Origin: Paenibacillus sp. Soil766
Lineage (GTDB): Bacteria; Bacillota; Bacilli; Paenibacillales; NBRC-103111
Reading direction: 5' to 3'
Length of the DNA stretch: 64,000 bases
Assembly: GCF_001428105.1 (NCBI RefSeq)
Contig: NZ_LMSJ01000026.1
Location: 1 to 64,000, forward strand
The translations under genes were made by a program, and so were the position numbers. Positions 52,862 to 62,020 of this stretch are shown one piece after another (the stretch's first letter is position 1; each line of letters starts with the position of its first letter). The notes under the pieces are model-generated. The model made no database searches. It had not been told where the DNA came from and was given only the letters and a program-made list of their open reading frames with translations.

Positions 52862-53955
52862 GAATTCTACACGTAGTCGTTAATATGAATCGCGGTGGAG
52901 CGGAGACACTCCTTATGAACTTATATCGAAATATCGATCGTTCAAAGGTTCAGTTTGATTTTCTAACCTGTAAAGCGGGAGTATTCGATGCTGAGATCAT
53001 GGAGATGGGTGGTAAGATTCATCGAATACCTTATGTAACGGATATCGGTCATACGAGATATATCCAGGCTTTGGATCAATTCTTTATGACACATCCCCAA
53101 TACACAATTGTACATGCCCATATGGATAAAATGAGTGGATTTGTATTGCGATCCGCAAAGAAAACGGGAGCATCCATACGAATTGCGCATAGTCATGGGA
53201 CTAGAAGCGAGGGAGGGATCGTTTCAAAAATGTATAAGTGGGTTGCGGGGAATTATATAGCTACAAACGCTACCCACTTTTTAGCTTGTACAAATAAAGC
53301 AGCCAAATGGTTATTTACAGGAAATGAAAGTAAGGCAATAATCCTGAAAAATGGTATCGAGACTGAAAAATTTTTATTTTCACCTGAGGTAAGAGAAGAA
53401 GTAAGACAAGAATTGAATATCCCCCCAAATAGTATTGCGGTGGGGCATGTTGGTAGATTTAATTCTCCGAAGAATCATTCGTTTCTTATAGAAATTTTTG
53501 GGGAATTGAATAAATATCAATCAAATACTGTACTTGTATTAGTAGGGGATGGTGTCTTACGTTCAGAGATCGAAAAGAAAGTTAACGCTTTACATCTACA
53601 AGATAAGGTAATGTTTCTTGGTGTACGAAGTGACATTACGCGACTACTCCAAGCTTTTGATATGTTCGTTTTTCCCTCGATACATGAAGGGTTACCTGTA
53701 ACGCTTGTAGAGGCGCAGGGGGCCGGACTTCCTTGTCTGATATCCGATGTGATTACCCGCGAAGTGGATATGGGAATTCATTTGGTAGAGTCGTTATCGT
53801 TAAATGACAGGCAGGGCTGGATAGATCAAATGAAACGTGTAATCAGTAGCAAATTGCCCAGGCAGATACCCGAGTTATCCTTATCGAACAAGGGTTACGA
53901 TATTAAAAACACAGCAGCGTGGACAGAAGGTTTTTATCTTGGTATATCGAGGTGA
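52846..53955 (+). CDS. epsF: GT4 glycosyltransferase, EpsF-like
   Basis: A 369-residue GT-B enzyme. RILHVVVNMNRGGAETLLMNLYRNIDRSKVQFDFLT matches the start of EpsF, followed by VHAHMDKMSGFVLRSA and IAHSHGT. The donor half has VGHVGRFNSPKNHSFLIEIF and FPSIHEGLPVTLVEAQGAGLPCLIS. GTG start with GGTGGAGGG ahead, overlapping epsD by 16 bases. Confidence 0.9.
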   Translation: MGDPIRILHVVVNMNRGGAETLLMNLYRNIDRSKVQFDFLTCKAGVFDAEIMEMGGKIHRIPYVTDIGHTRYIQALDQFFMTHPQYTIVHAHMDKMSGFVLRSAKKTGASIRIAHSHGTRSEGGIVSKMYKWVAGNYIATNATHFLACTNKAAKWLFTGNESKAIILKNGIETEKFLFSPEVREEVRQELNIPPNSIAVGHVGRFNSPKNHSFLIEIFGELNKYQSNTVLVLVGDGVLRSEIEKKVNALHLQDKVMFLGVRSDITRLLQAFDMFVFPSIHEGLPVTLVEAQGAGLPCLISDVITREVDMGIHLVESLSLNDRQGWIDQMKRVISSKLPRQIPELSLSNKGYDIKNTAAWTEGFYLGISR

Positions 53956-53959
53956 TGGT

Positions 53960-54844
53960 ATGAAGAAGCTTACTGTTTTTACACCGACTTACAATAGAGC
54001 TTATTGTCTGCACGTTTGTTATGAGAGTCTGAAAAGGCAGACATCCCGAAATTTCATTTGGTTAATCATAGATGACGGCTCTACAGATCATACGGGAGAA
54101 CTGGTTGCGGGTTGGATCGCAGAGAATGAGATTCATATCCGTTATCATCGGCAGGATAATTTAGGGATGCACGGAGCACATAATACGGCCTACAGGCTAA
54201 TCGATACGGAGTTAAATGTATGTATTGACTCTGATGATTACATGCCAGACAGTGCCGTGGAACAGATAAATGCCTTTTGGGATTTACACGGAAGTGAGCA
54301 AGTGAGTGGCATTATTGGTCTTGATGCCTTTACGGATGGACGAATCATTGGCTCAAAGCTGCCAGAGGGTGTCAAGCGTTCGACACTTTTCGAGTTGTAC
54401 AGTAAACATCATGTGACTGGTGATAAGAAGCTGGTTTATCGAACAGAATTAACCAGGCAATATCCTTATCCCATTTTCGAAAATGAAAAATATGTCGGTT
54501 TAGCCTATAAGTACTACAAGCTGGATCAACAGTATGAAATGCTGCTCATGAATGAAGTGCTATGCTGTGTAGAATATTTACCAGATGGCTCCTCGATGAA
54601 CATGCTGAAACAATACCGCAAGAACCCGAACGGATTTGCCTTTTACCGGAAAGAACTCATGAAACTGCCCTTCGCTAGCCTGCTTTTTAAATTCAAACAA
54701 TCGATCCATTATGTATCCAGCAGTATGACTTCCGGTAATCGCAGGTTTATGAGGGAAACTCCTGCCAAAATCCTGACTTTTCTCGCCATTCCACTTGGGG
54801 TCATGCTCTATTGGTATGTGATTAGAAAAACAAGAATTTCTTAG
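53960..54844 (+). CDS. GT2 family glycosyltransferase (EpsE-like position)
   Basis: A 294-residue GT-A enzyme. LTVFTPTYNRAYCLHVCYESLKRQT opens the domain, then LIIDDGSTDHT and NVCIDSDDYM with the DxD-type SDD. A C-terminal hydrophobic stretch (FLAIPLGVMLYWYVI) may anchor it to the membrane. B. subtilis eps has the GT2 EpsE, which also acts as a flagellar clutch. This protein is a GT2 in a similar operon, but I see no basis to claim clutch activity. Start 53960 follows GAGGTGATG. Confidence 0.85.
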   Translation: MKKLTVFTPTYNRAYCLHVCYESLKRQTSRNFIWLIIDDGSTDHTGELVAGWIAENEIHIRYHRQDNLGMHGAHNTAYRLIDTELNVCIDSDDYMPDSAVEQINAFWDLHGSEQVSGIIGLDAFTDGRIIGSKLPEGVKRSTLFELYSKHHVTGDKKLVYRTELTRQYPYPIFENEKYVGLAYKYYKLDQQYEMLLMNEVLCCVEYLPDGSSMNMLKQYRKNPNGFAFYRKELMKLPFASLLFKFKQSIHYVSSSMTSGNRRFMRETPAKILTFLAIPLGVMLYWYVIRKTRIS

Positions 54845-54865
54845 TTACTCGAAAGGAAATCAACT

Positions 54866-55939
54866 ATGGCTATACTGTGGGTTAATCTGGTTGTTGTCTA
54901 TATCGCATCGTATTTTTCAAGGATTTTGGCCAAACCACTGACAATCGGCCCTGGCTCTCTATCGGTAAAGCCCAATAAATGGATGACTGCAATTGTAATG
55001 GGAGTATTTGTATTGATAGCCGGGCTTCGTAAAAATATAGGTGACACTTCTTCTTATATGTATTCTTATCGGATAAGTGAATTTAAATGGGATGATATTA
55101 AGGATAAGCAGGAGATTGGTTTCGGTATTTTGCAAATGATATTAAAATCATTCACTGAGGATCCTCAGTTGTTAATATTTTTAACAGCGTTAGTGACCAA
55201 TGTACTTATCGTTTATGTGTTATACAAGTATTCGAGGTTGTTTGAAATAAGTATCTATATCTACATAACCTCGGGACTATATATTGTTTCAATGAACGGG
55301 GTTAGACAATTTCTGGCTTCTGCAATTGTTTTCGCTGCTACCAAATATTTATTTGAAGGTAAATGGCTGAGGTATTTTCTCGTGGTTGCCTTTGCCTCTA
55401 CTTTTCATCAGAGCGCCCTTATCCTCATTCCTATTTATTTTATTGTGAGAAGGAAGGCATGGACGTCATCCACGTTCGTTCTCCTATCCATGGCAGTGAT
55501 GTTAATTCTGGGATATAGCGTACTTTCAGATGCTATTTTCGCAGTTATCGCGGATACGCATTACAGTGAGTATAAGGAATTTCAAGAAGGCGGAGCTAAC
55601 ATCATACGGGTAGCTATCGGGGCTGTTCCTTTGGTATTTGCTTACTTGGGGAGAAATAAGCTTACGGAGATATTCCCTTATAGTGATTATGTAGTAAACA
55701 TGTCGTTATTAAATTTTATTGTCATGGCTGTAGCCACACAGAATTGGATTTTCGCCAGATTTACGATCTATTTTGGTTTATATAATGTCATTCTCATGTC
55801 ATGGATCATTAGTTTATTCGCAAAAAGACAACAGAAATTCATTTACTATGCAATTCTGGGCTTTTATTTGATTTATTTTTACTACGAGAACGTGGTTACC
55901 TTAAACATTATTTATAAAAGTGATTACTTAAATTTCTGA
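54866..55939 (+). CDS. epsG: EpsG-family polysaccharide polymerase
   Basis: A 357-residue membrane protein with about ten helices. GLRKNIGDTSSYMYSY, IGFGILQMILKSFTEDPQLLIFLTALV-type sequence and NGVRQFLASAIVFAATKYL...HQSALILIPIYF match the EpsG (Wzy-like) family. It polymerises the repeat units outside the membrane. Confidence 0.9.
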   Translation: MAILWVNLVVVYIASYFSRILAKPLTIGPGSLSVKPNKWMTAIVMGVFVLIAGLRKNIGDTSSYMYSYRISEFKWDDIKDKQEIGFGILQMILKSFTEDPQLLIFLTALVTNVLIVYVLYKYSRLFEISIYIYITSGLYIVSMNGVRQFLASAIVFAATKYLFEGKWLRYFLVVAFASTFHQSALILIPIYFIVRRKAWTSSTFVLLSMAVMLILGYSVLSDAIFAVIADTHYSEYKEFQEGGANIIRVAIGAVPLVFAYLGRNKLTEIFPYSDYVVNMSLLNFIVMAVATQNWIFARFTIYFGLYNVILMSWIISLFAKRQQKFIYYAILGFYLIYFYYENVVTLNIIYKSDYLNF

Positions 55940-55961
55940 AAAATGACAGGGGGATAACACA

Positions 55962-57020
55962 ATGGCAGTTCTCGTGACTGGCGGAGCAGGCTACATAGGA
56001 AGTCACACATGTGTGGAGTTATTGAATGCGGGGTATGACATCGTCGTCGTTGATAATCTAAGCAATAGTAGTGCAGAATCTTTGTTGCGAGTAACGGAGC
56101 TTACGGGAAAAGAATTCGAGTTCTATCCGATCAGTTTGAATAATCGGCCGGATATGGAGGACATTTTTCGAAACCATAAGATTGAAGCCGTAATTCATTT
56201 GGCAGGGCTTAAGGCGGTTGGCGAATCTGTTTCTGTACCTTTACGCTACTATCATAATAATATCTCCGGTTCCATTGTTTTATTCGAAATTATGCATGCA
56301 TATGCAGTAAACAAGATTGTTTTTAGTTCATCTGCTACGGTTTATGGAAGTTCGGAACAGGTACCGATCACGGAAGATGCGCCGCTGGGAGCAACCAATG
56401 CGTATGGTCGAACAAAGTTCATGATTGAAGAAATAATGAGAGATCTTCATGTATCTGATCCAACATGGAGTATTGCGCTATTGCGATATTTTAATCCAAT
56501 AGGGGCCCATGAGAGTGGTAGATTAGGTGAGGATCCGAATGGGATTCCTAACAATCTAATGCCTTACATAACGAAAGTAGCCATAGGTGAATTACAAGAG
56601 CTGCAAATTTATGGTTGTGATTACGAAACCGTTGACGGCACAGGTGTAAGAGACTATATCCACGTGGTGGATCTTGCCCAAGGTCACTTGAAGGCACTCG
56701 AGAAGATTATGACAACCTCAGGAGTAGAGGCGTACAATCTTGGAACGGGCCAAGGATATAGTGTACTCGAAATGGTGACTACATTTGAACGTGTAACTGG
56801 CAGACGGATCCCTTATCGAATAACAACTCGAAGGCCAGGAGATATCGGAATGTGTTACTCGGATCCGACGAAGGCCGAAAGAGAATTGGGCTGGGTGGCT
56901 CAGAAAGGCATTGATGAGATGTGTATCGATGCTTGGCGTTGGCAGTCCAGTAATCCAGATGGATATCAAGATGAGGATACCTTTGATGAAGTTCACAATC
57001 CAAAACTTATTGTGATGTAG
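55962..57020 (+). CDS. galE: UDP-glucose 4-epimerase
   Basis: A 352-residue extended SDR enzyme. VTGGAGYIGSHTCVELLNAGYDIVVVDNLSNSS at the N-terminus binds NAD. IHLAGLKAVGESV, SSSATVYG and AYGRTK (Tyr-Lys pair) follow, with LRYFNPIGAHESG. Interconverts UDP-glucose and UDP-galactose, and possibly the N-acetyl forms, for the polymer. AGGGGG ribosome site. Confidence 0.95.
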   Translation: MAVLVTGGAGYIGSHTCVELLNAGYDIVVVDNLSNSSAESLLRVTELTGKEFEFYPISLNNRPDMEDIFRNHKIEAVIHLAGLKAVGESVSVPLRYYHNNISGSIVLFEIMHAYAVNKIVFSSSATVYGSSEQVPITEDAPLGATNAYGRTKFMIEEIMRDLHVSDPTWSIALLRYFNPIGAHESGRLGEDPNGIPNNLMPYITKVAIGELQELQIYGCDYETVDGTGVRDYIHVVDLAQGHLKALEKIMTTSGVEAYNLGTGQGYSVLEMVTTFERVTGRRIPYRITTRRPGDIGMCYSDPTKAERELGWVAQKGIDEMCIDAWRWQSSNPDGYQDEDTFDEVHNPKLIVM

Positions 57021-57033
57021 GAGTAGATCATTT

Positions 57034-57630
57034 ATGAAAAGAGTATTTGATGTCAGTGTTGCAATAACTTTACTACTGCTATTTCTACCGATTATCGGTA
57101 TCGTGGCCCTTCTGATTAGGCTGAAGCTCGGATCTCCGGTCATCTTTAAGCAGCTAAGGCCAGGCATGCATGAAAAACCTATCAACATCATAAAGTTGCG
57201 TTCCATGACGGATGCTAGAGACAGCGAAGGCAATCTATTGCCGGATTCAGTGAGGTTGACTCCCTTTGGAAGTTTCCTTAGAAAATTCAGCCTGGATGAA
57301 TTGTTACAATTGGTCAATGTGATCAAGGGTGATTTAAGCCTTGTGGGGCCAAGGCCGCTTTTAATGGATTACTTGTCCCTCTATTCCGAAGAACAGGCGA
57401 AGCGTCACCTTGTCAGACCCGGGATTACGGGGTGGGCACAGGTTCATGGCAGAAATTCGATTTCCTGGGAAGAGAAGTTCAAGCTCGATATTTGGTATGT
57501 AGAGAATAGAAGCTTTATGTTGGATCTCAAAATATTGGTGTTAACAGTTGGCAAAGTCTTGAAGTCGGAAGGCGTTAGTCATGGGAATCATGTGACGATG
57601 GAGAAGTTCTCAGGATCTAATATCTCATGA
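57034..57630 (+). CDS. epsL: Undecaprenyl-phosphate sugar phosphotransferase, EpsL-like
   Basis: A 198-residue initiating transferase with one N-terminal membrane helix (residues 7-29). The catalytic domain has LRSMTD, LRKFSLDELLQLVNVIKGDLSLVGPRPLL and RPGITGWAQVHGRN, typical of short PglC/EpsL enzymes. It starts each repeat unit by placing a sugar phosphate, probably the N,N'-diacetylbacillosamine-type sugar, on undecaprenyl phosphate. Confidence 0.93.
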   Translation: MKRVFDVSVAITLLLLFLPIIGIVALLIRLKLGSPVIFKQLRPGMHEKPINIIKLRSMTDARDSEGNLLPDSVRLTPFGSFLRKFSLDELLQLVNVIKGDLSLVGPRPLLMDYLSLYSEEQAKRHLVRPGITGWAQVHGRNSISWEEKFKLDIWYVENRSFMLDLKILVLTVGKVLKSEGVSHGNHVTMEKFSGSNIS

Positions 57631-57643
57631 AAAGATGTGATGC

Positions 57644-58285
57644 ATGATGAACCTTGTTGTCATTGGCGAAGGTGGCCATAGTAAAGTTATAAGGGATATT
57701 TTACATTCAATGAAGCATTGTAGAATAATAGCCATTTTAGATGACAAGTACGATGAGTTGATTCTGAACAATGACGTTTATATGGGGCCGATCACTTCAG
57801 TACAAAATTTATTAGACCAAATGGATGATGTTAAATTTATTGTGGCTATAGGGAACAACGAAATTAGAAAGTCAATTGTATCTAAATTGGGCATAACCAA
57901 AGAGAGTTATATTACACTCAAACATGAAACCGCAATTATTAGCCCTAGTGCTACTATAGGTCAAGGCACTGTTATCATGGCCAACACGATCATTAATGCA
58001 GATGCCTATGTTGGAAATCACGCCATAATTAATACGGGAGCCATTATTGAGCACGATAGTAAACTAGGGGATTTTGTCCACGTTGCACCAAAAGCAACTC
58101 TAACTGGCTCTGTAGTTGTTAAAGAAGGAGCAATGATAGGTGCGGGAGCTACGGTAATTCCAGGGAAGAACATTGACGAATGGGCAATTATAGGAGCGGG
58201 TGCCACGGTGATCAGTGATATTCCATCAAATAGTACGGCAGTAGGAACTCCTGCAAGGATTATTACTCAACGGTTGTTTGCTTAA
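57644..58285 (+). CDS. epsM: Sugar O/N-acetyltransferase, EpsM/PglD-like
   Basis: A 213-residue NeuD/PglD-family protein. NLVVIGEGGHSKVIRDIL is the N-terminal sugar-nucleotide fold. Hexapeptide repeats run from residue 100, with the catalytic His in NTGAIIEHDSKLGDFVHVAPKATLTG. It acetylates the amino sugar made by EpsN. Start is one of two adjacent ATG codons. Confidence 0.92.
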   Translation: MMNLVVIGEGGHSKVIRDILHSMKHCRIIAILDDKYDELILNNDVYMGPITSVQNLLDQMDDVKFIVAIGNNEIRKSIVSKLGITKESYITLKHETAIISPSATIGQGTVIMANTIINADAYVGNHAIINTGAIIEHDSKLGDFVHVAPKATLTGSVVVKEGAMIGAGATVIPGKNIDEWAIIGAGATVISDIPSNSTAVGTPARIITQRLFA

Positions 58286-58305
58286 TAGCGTCAAGAGCGC
58301 TTTTT
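58286..58305 (+). terminator. Weak internal terminator between epsM and epsN
   Basis: A short AGCG/CGCT stem followed by six T within the operon. Such sites are what the upstream EAR-type element would allow polymerase to pass. Confidence 0.45.
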
Positions 58306-58342
58306 TGTTTTCACTAACTTTGAAAAGGGTGTGCCTTTACTA

Positions 58343-59512
58343 ATGTTTACTAACAAAAAAAGAATCTATCTTTCTCCCCCGCATATGAGTGGTAACGAAA
58401 TGGCGTATATCCAGGACGCTTTTGATACAAATTGGATCGCTCCGCTGGGGCCGCATGTCGATGCCTTCGAGAAAGAGATTGCAAGCCATGTTGGCCTAGT
58501 TGATGCGGCAGCAGTTAGCTCGGGAACAGCGGCCATACACTTAGCATTACGATTATTGGATGTTGCTGAGGGGGATACCGTCTTCTGTTCAAGTCTAACG
58601 TTTGTTGCTAGTGCGAATCCAATTGTTTATTTGGGAGCAACACCTGTATTTATTGATTCAGAGCCAGAAACGTGGAACATGTCCCCACAAGCATTAGAAC
58701 GTGCATTGTATGAGGCAGCGCGTAATGGGAAATTGCCTAAAGCGATCATTGTCGTTAATCTATATGGTCAAAGTGCCAAAATGGACGAAATCGTGGAATT
58801 ATGTAAATTATTTCATGTTCCGATTATTGAGGACGCGGCTGAATCTCTTGGATCGACTTATAAAGGAAGAGCAAGTGGTTCATTTGGCAAGTTTGGCGTC
58901 TATTCCTTCAATGGGAATAAGATCATTTCCACATCAGGCGGCGGCATGTTGGTGTCGAATGATGTTGATGGGCTGAATAAAGCACGCTTTCTAGCTACAC
59001 AAGCGCGAGATTATGCGCTGCATTATCAGCATAGTCAGATGGGTTACAACTATCGAATGAGTAATATATTGGCAGGAGTTGGCCTCGCTCAGCTTGCTGT
59101 TTTGGAAGAAAGAGTGATCGCTAGACGGGTTATATTTGAACGCTATTATCACGAATTAGCCCATTTGCCAGGCATTCAATTCATGCCGGAGCTACCGAAT
59201 ACGCGATCGAATCGGTGGTTGACAGCATTGACAGTTGATATGAAAGAAGCTGGCGTATCTGTGGAAAGATTAATAGAGCTTCTCGCGGAAGAGAATATCG
59301 AGGCTCGTCTAGTTTGGAAGCCGCTGCATATGCAGCCGCTATTTGAAGGTGTTGCCTATTATCCGCATAGTGACAACGACAATGTGTCAGAACGATTATT
59401 CCAATCCGGCTTATGCCTGCCTTCGGGCTCAAGTATGACGGAAGAAGAGCAAGATCGTGTTATTACATGTATTCAGAAAACCATACTTAAAGCCAAGAGT
59501 ATCAGTGCTTAA
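58343..59512 (+). CDS. epsN: DegT/DnrJ aminotransferase, EpsN-like
   Basis: A 389-residue PLP-dependent sugar aminotransferase. IYLSPPHMSGNEMAYIQDAFDTNWIAPLGPHVDAFE opens it, VSSGTAAIHLALRLL follows, IIEDAAESLGSTYKGRASGSFGKFGVYSFNGNKIIST carries the PLP-binding Lys. It aminates the 4-keto sugar from EpsC. Start set at ATG 58343. A GTG at 58331 abuts the ribosome site and is less likely. It is the last gene of the operon. Confidence 0.92.
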   Translation: MFTNKKRIYLSPPHMSGNEMAYIQDAFDTNWIAPLGPHVDAFEKEIASHVGLVDAAAVSSGTAAIHLALRLLDVAEGDTVFCSSLTFVASANPIVYLGATPVFIDSEPETWNMSPQALERALYEAARNGKLPKAIIVVNLYGQSAKMDEIVELCKLFHVPIIEDAAESLGSTYKGRASGSFGKFGVYSFNGNKIISTSGGGMLVSNDVDGLNKARFLATQARDYALHYQHSQMGYNYRMSNILAGVGLAQLAVLEERVIARRVIFERYYHELAHLPGIQFMPELPNTRSNRWLTALTVDMKEAGVSVERLIELLAEENIEARLVWKPLHMQPLFEGVAYYPHSDNDNVSERLFQSGLCLPSGSSMTEEEQDRVITCIQKTILKAKSISA

Positions 59513-59680
59513 CTAGGAATTTTCGTCCATTTTCATACGATGATGATTCATTCTCTGGAATAAAGTTATTTTCATTTGGGTGTCTAGACAGTCGTGGTAG
59601 AGGATATAGGTGTAGTCATGCATGAATTTATGGTAAATCCGTATCAGCTTTCTCCATACGCTTATCCAAAGTGAAGTCAT
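59513..59680 (-). CDS. Small 55-residue protein, unrecognised
   Basis: A short ORF read from a strong GGGAGG site ten bases before ATG. Sequence begins MTSLWISVWRKLIRIYHKF, continues HDYTYILYHDCLDTQMK and ends in a His/Met/Lys-rich helix-like tail. It ends exactly at the base after the epsN stop, and its promoter must share the gap with glmS. Good ribosome site, no frame disruption and a balanced composition support a real gene. I do not recognise the family. Confidence 0.55.
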   Translation of the reverse strand: MTSLWISVWRKLIRIYHKFMHDYTYILYHDCLDTQMKITLFQRMNHHRMKMDENS

Positions 59681-59719
59681 GGCATGAATTCCTCCCTTCT
59701 GTACAAACGTATGAATAAA

Positions 59720-59775
59720 TAGACAAATCTATTCAGTTATTCCTAAATACTGCCTTGTTGTTCTTTATTAAGAAT
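59720..59775 (+). promoter_or_regulatory. glmS promoter region with SinR-type operator
   Basis: GTTCTTTATTAAGAAT at 59760-59775, 20 bases ahead of the start codon. A possible promoter TAGACA (59720-59725), 18 bases, TAAATA (59744-59749) would place the operator just after the start site. No glmS ribozyme sequence is seen in the gap. Confidence 0.55.
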
Positions 59776-59795
59776 AAAATTTGGAGGTAATACGA

Positions 59796-61601
59796 ATGTG
59801 TGGAATTGTGGGATATATCGGCAGTCAGGATGCGAAGGAAATATTGGTTAAAGGTTTAGAAAAGCTAGAATATCGAGGATATGATTCTTCTGGTATCGCT
59901 ATTTTAAATGACAGTGGGATACATCTCTATAAAGAAAAAGGTCGAATTGCAGCGCTTCGCGAAGTGATTGATGGGGAGCAAGGGGCGTGGATGGGAATTG
60001 GTCACACGAGGTGGGCGACGCATGGCAAACCAAGTAAGCGCAATGCACATCCTCATCAAAGTCACAACGGTAGATTCACAGTTGTACATAATGGTGTGAT
60101 TGAGAATTATCAAGAGTTGAAGGATAAATCACTGGGGCATATTCCATTCTCTAGTGATACGGACACTGAAGTGATTGTACAAAAGATGGAGCAGCTCGTG
60201 GAGAGCGGATTATCTGTCGAGGAGGCTTTTCGGCAGTTACTTCTAGAAATCAAGGGCTCATACGCCGTTGCCGTATTAGATAGTCAGGACACGGAAACGA
60301 TCTATGTCGGTAAAAATAAGAGTCCTTTACTCATCGGGCTTGGACCCGATTTTCATGTTATTACAAGTGATGCGATGGCCATGCTGCAGCTGACGAATCA
60401 ATTCGTCGAATTGATGGATGAAGAGATGGTTATTCTTCACCAGCATGCCAAGACTATTAAAAATTTGAATGGTGATGTGATTCAAAGAAGGCCATTTCAA
60501 GTAAAGCTGGATGCCAGAGATATCGAGAAAGGGTTATACCCACACTATATGCTTAAGGAAATTGACGAACAACCCTTGGTTATTCGCAAAGTGATATCCA
60601 AATATCAGGATGGCCAAGGGGGGATCGGGATTGATCCGCAGTTACGTGAAAGCGTATTAATGGCGGATCGTCTCTATATCATTGCCTGTGGAACCAGCTA
60701 TCACGCGGGATTAGTGGGTAAGCAACTGATCGAGAAGATCGCGAACATCCCAGTTGAAGCACATATCGCGAGCGAATTTCTGTATAACAGGCCTATTCTA
60801 TCTGCGAATCCACTGTTTATCTTTATTTCGCAAAGCGGTGAGACGGCTGATAGCCGAGGCGTATTGGTTGCGATTAAACAGTTGGGTTATCCTACCGTCA
60901 CGATAACGAACGTACCAGGCTCGACGTTATCCCGCGAAGCAGATTATACATTACTGACGCATGCAGGACCAGAGATTGCCGTAGCTTCAACGAAAGCCTA
61001 CACGGCACAAATTGCTGTCTTAGCCTTGCTTGCCTTCGATAGTGTAAGAGAGAAAAATGGGAATCAGCAGGGCATGAATCCTTTTCATGAGTTGAGTATT
61101 GCCGCGAACGCCATGGAAATTCTTATTAATAAGAAAGAGATGATGGAAGAGGTCGTCTGGCAATATCTCACGTCCTCAAGAAATTGCTTTTTTATCGGCA
61201 GAGGGGTTGATTACTATGTTGCCTTAGAAGGTGCCTTAAAACTGAAGGAGATTTCCTACATCCAAGCAGAAGGGTTCGCCGGTGGAGAACTCAAGCATGG
61301 CACAATTGCCTTAGTTGAGGAGGAGACTCCAGCGATTGCTCTCATTACACAGCCACATATTCGAGCGAACGTTCGAAGCAATGTGCAAGAAATCATGGCG
61401 CGTGGTGCCAATGTATGCATGATTACCATGGAAGGATCCGAGGAAAGTGGCGATCAGATTGTACTGCCTGCCGTCCATGAGCTGCTAACTCCTTTGGTGT
61501 CAGTGATTCCATTACAATTAATCTCCTATTATGCAGCTAAATATCGGGGCTGTGATATTGATAAGCCCAGAAATCTTGCCAAAAGTGTCACTGTGGAGTG
61601 A
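59796..61601 (+). CDS. glmS: Glutamine-fructose-6-phosphate aminotransferase
   Basis: A 601-residue enzyme making glucosamine-6-phosphate from fructose-6-phosphate and glutamine. MCGIVGYIG gives the catalytic Cys after Met removal. GHTRWATHGKPS and HNGVIENY follow in the glutaminase half. Two SIS domains contain ACGTSYHAG, SQSGETADS and LKLKEISYIQAEGFAGGELKHG, ending DKPRNLAKSVTVE. Start 59796 is fixed by the Cys and the GGAGG site. It feeds amino sugars to the polymer and overlaps no regulator, but a SinR-type gene starts 8 bases later. Confidence 0.95.
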   Translation: MCGIVGYIGSQDAKEILVKGLEKLEYRGYDSSGIAILNDSGIHLYKEKGRIAALREVIDGEQGAWMGIGHTRWATHGKPSKRNAHPHQSHNGRFTVVHNGVIENYQELKDKSLGHIPFSSDTDTEVIVQKMEQLVESGLSVEEAFRQLLLEIKGSYAVAVLDSQDTETIYVGKNKSPLLIGLGPDFHVITSDAMAMLQLTNQFVELMDEEMVILHQHAKTIKNLNGDVIQRRPFQVKLDARDIEKGLYPHYMLKEIDEQPLVIRKVISKYQDGQGGIGIDPQLRESVLMADRLYIIACGTSYHAGLVGKQLIEKIANIPVEAHIASEFLYNRPILSANPLFIFISQSGETADSRGVLVAIKQLGYPTVTITNVPGSTLSREADYTLLTHAGPEIAVASTKAYTAQIAVLALLAFDSVREKNGNQQGMNPFHELSIAANAMEILINKKEMMEEVVWQYLTSSRNCFFIGRGVDYYVALEGALKLKEISYIQAEGFAGGELKHGTIALVEEETPAIALITQPHIRANVRSNVQEIMARGANVCMITMEGSEESGDQIVLPAVHELLTPLVSVIPLQLISYYAAKYRGCDIDKPRNLAKSVTVE

Positions 61602-61609
61602 TGATAACG

Positions 61610-61957
61610 ATGATTGGTCACAATATATCGAGCATTCGTAAGCAAAGGGGGTATACATTGTCCGAGCTTTCGGAACGGACAGGTATTTCCAAGTCGTATC
61701 TAAGCAACATTGAGCGGAATTTGAAACAGAATCCATCCATTCATGTCATCGAGAAAATTGCTGTGGTTCTTAAAGTTGATCTGAAAATCCTTTTGAAAAT
61801 TGCTGTAGAAGTGGAAACCAACCAGCAGCTGGATCAGGAATGGATGGATTTTATCACAGACTTAAAAAAATCAGGAATAAAGAAGGAACGGATTCATGAG
61901 TTGAAAATATTGATAGAGTTTATGAAATGGCATGATGACAAAATAACTAGTGTATGA
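61610..61957 (+). CDS. SinR/SlrR-like transcriptional regulator
   Basis: A 115-residue XRE-type regulator. The HTH domain (residues 1-65), MIGHNISSIRKQRGYTLSELSERTGISKSYLSNIERN, keeps the SinR recognition segment. The C-terminal 45 residues, LDQEWMDFITDLKKSGIKKERIHELKILIEFMKW, match the SinI-interaction domain. Start at ATG 61610 aligns with SinR's MIG start, although an ATG at 61598 overlaps the glmS stop. Because it is co-transcribed with glmS, it could be an SlrR-like second repressor that pairs with SinR. Confidence 0.85.
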   Translation: MIGHNISSIRKQRGYTLSELSERTGISKSYLSNIERNLKQNPSIHVIEKIAVVLKVDLKILLKIAVEVETNQQLDQEWMDFITDLKKSGIKKERIHELKILIEFMKWHDDKITSV

Positions 61958-61992
61958 TGAGATCTGCTGAACTTAATCATGATAGGGAAGTA

Positions 61993-62020
61993 AACACTAG
62001 CCCCTAAGGGGGCTAGTGTT
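61993..62020 (+). terminator. Terminator between the two SinR-type genes
   Basis: AACACTAGCCCC (61993-62004) / GGGGCTAGTGTT (62009-62020), a 12-base perfect stem. Its T-rich tail GTTCTTTATT is also the first SinR-type box of the next promoter. Confidence 0.7.

Noticed and set aside
59513..59795. glmS ribozyme upstream of glmS
   Set aside because: I could not find the conserved ribozyme core, and the space is taken by a small minus-strand gene and the SinR-type operator.
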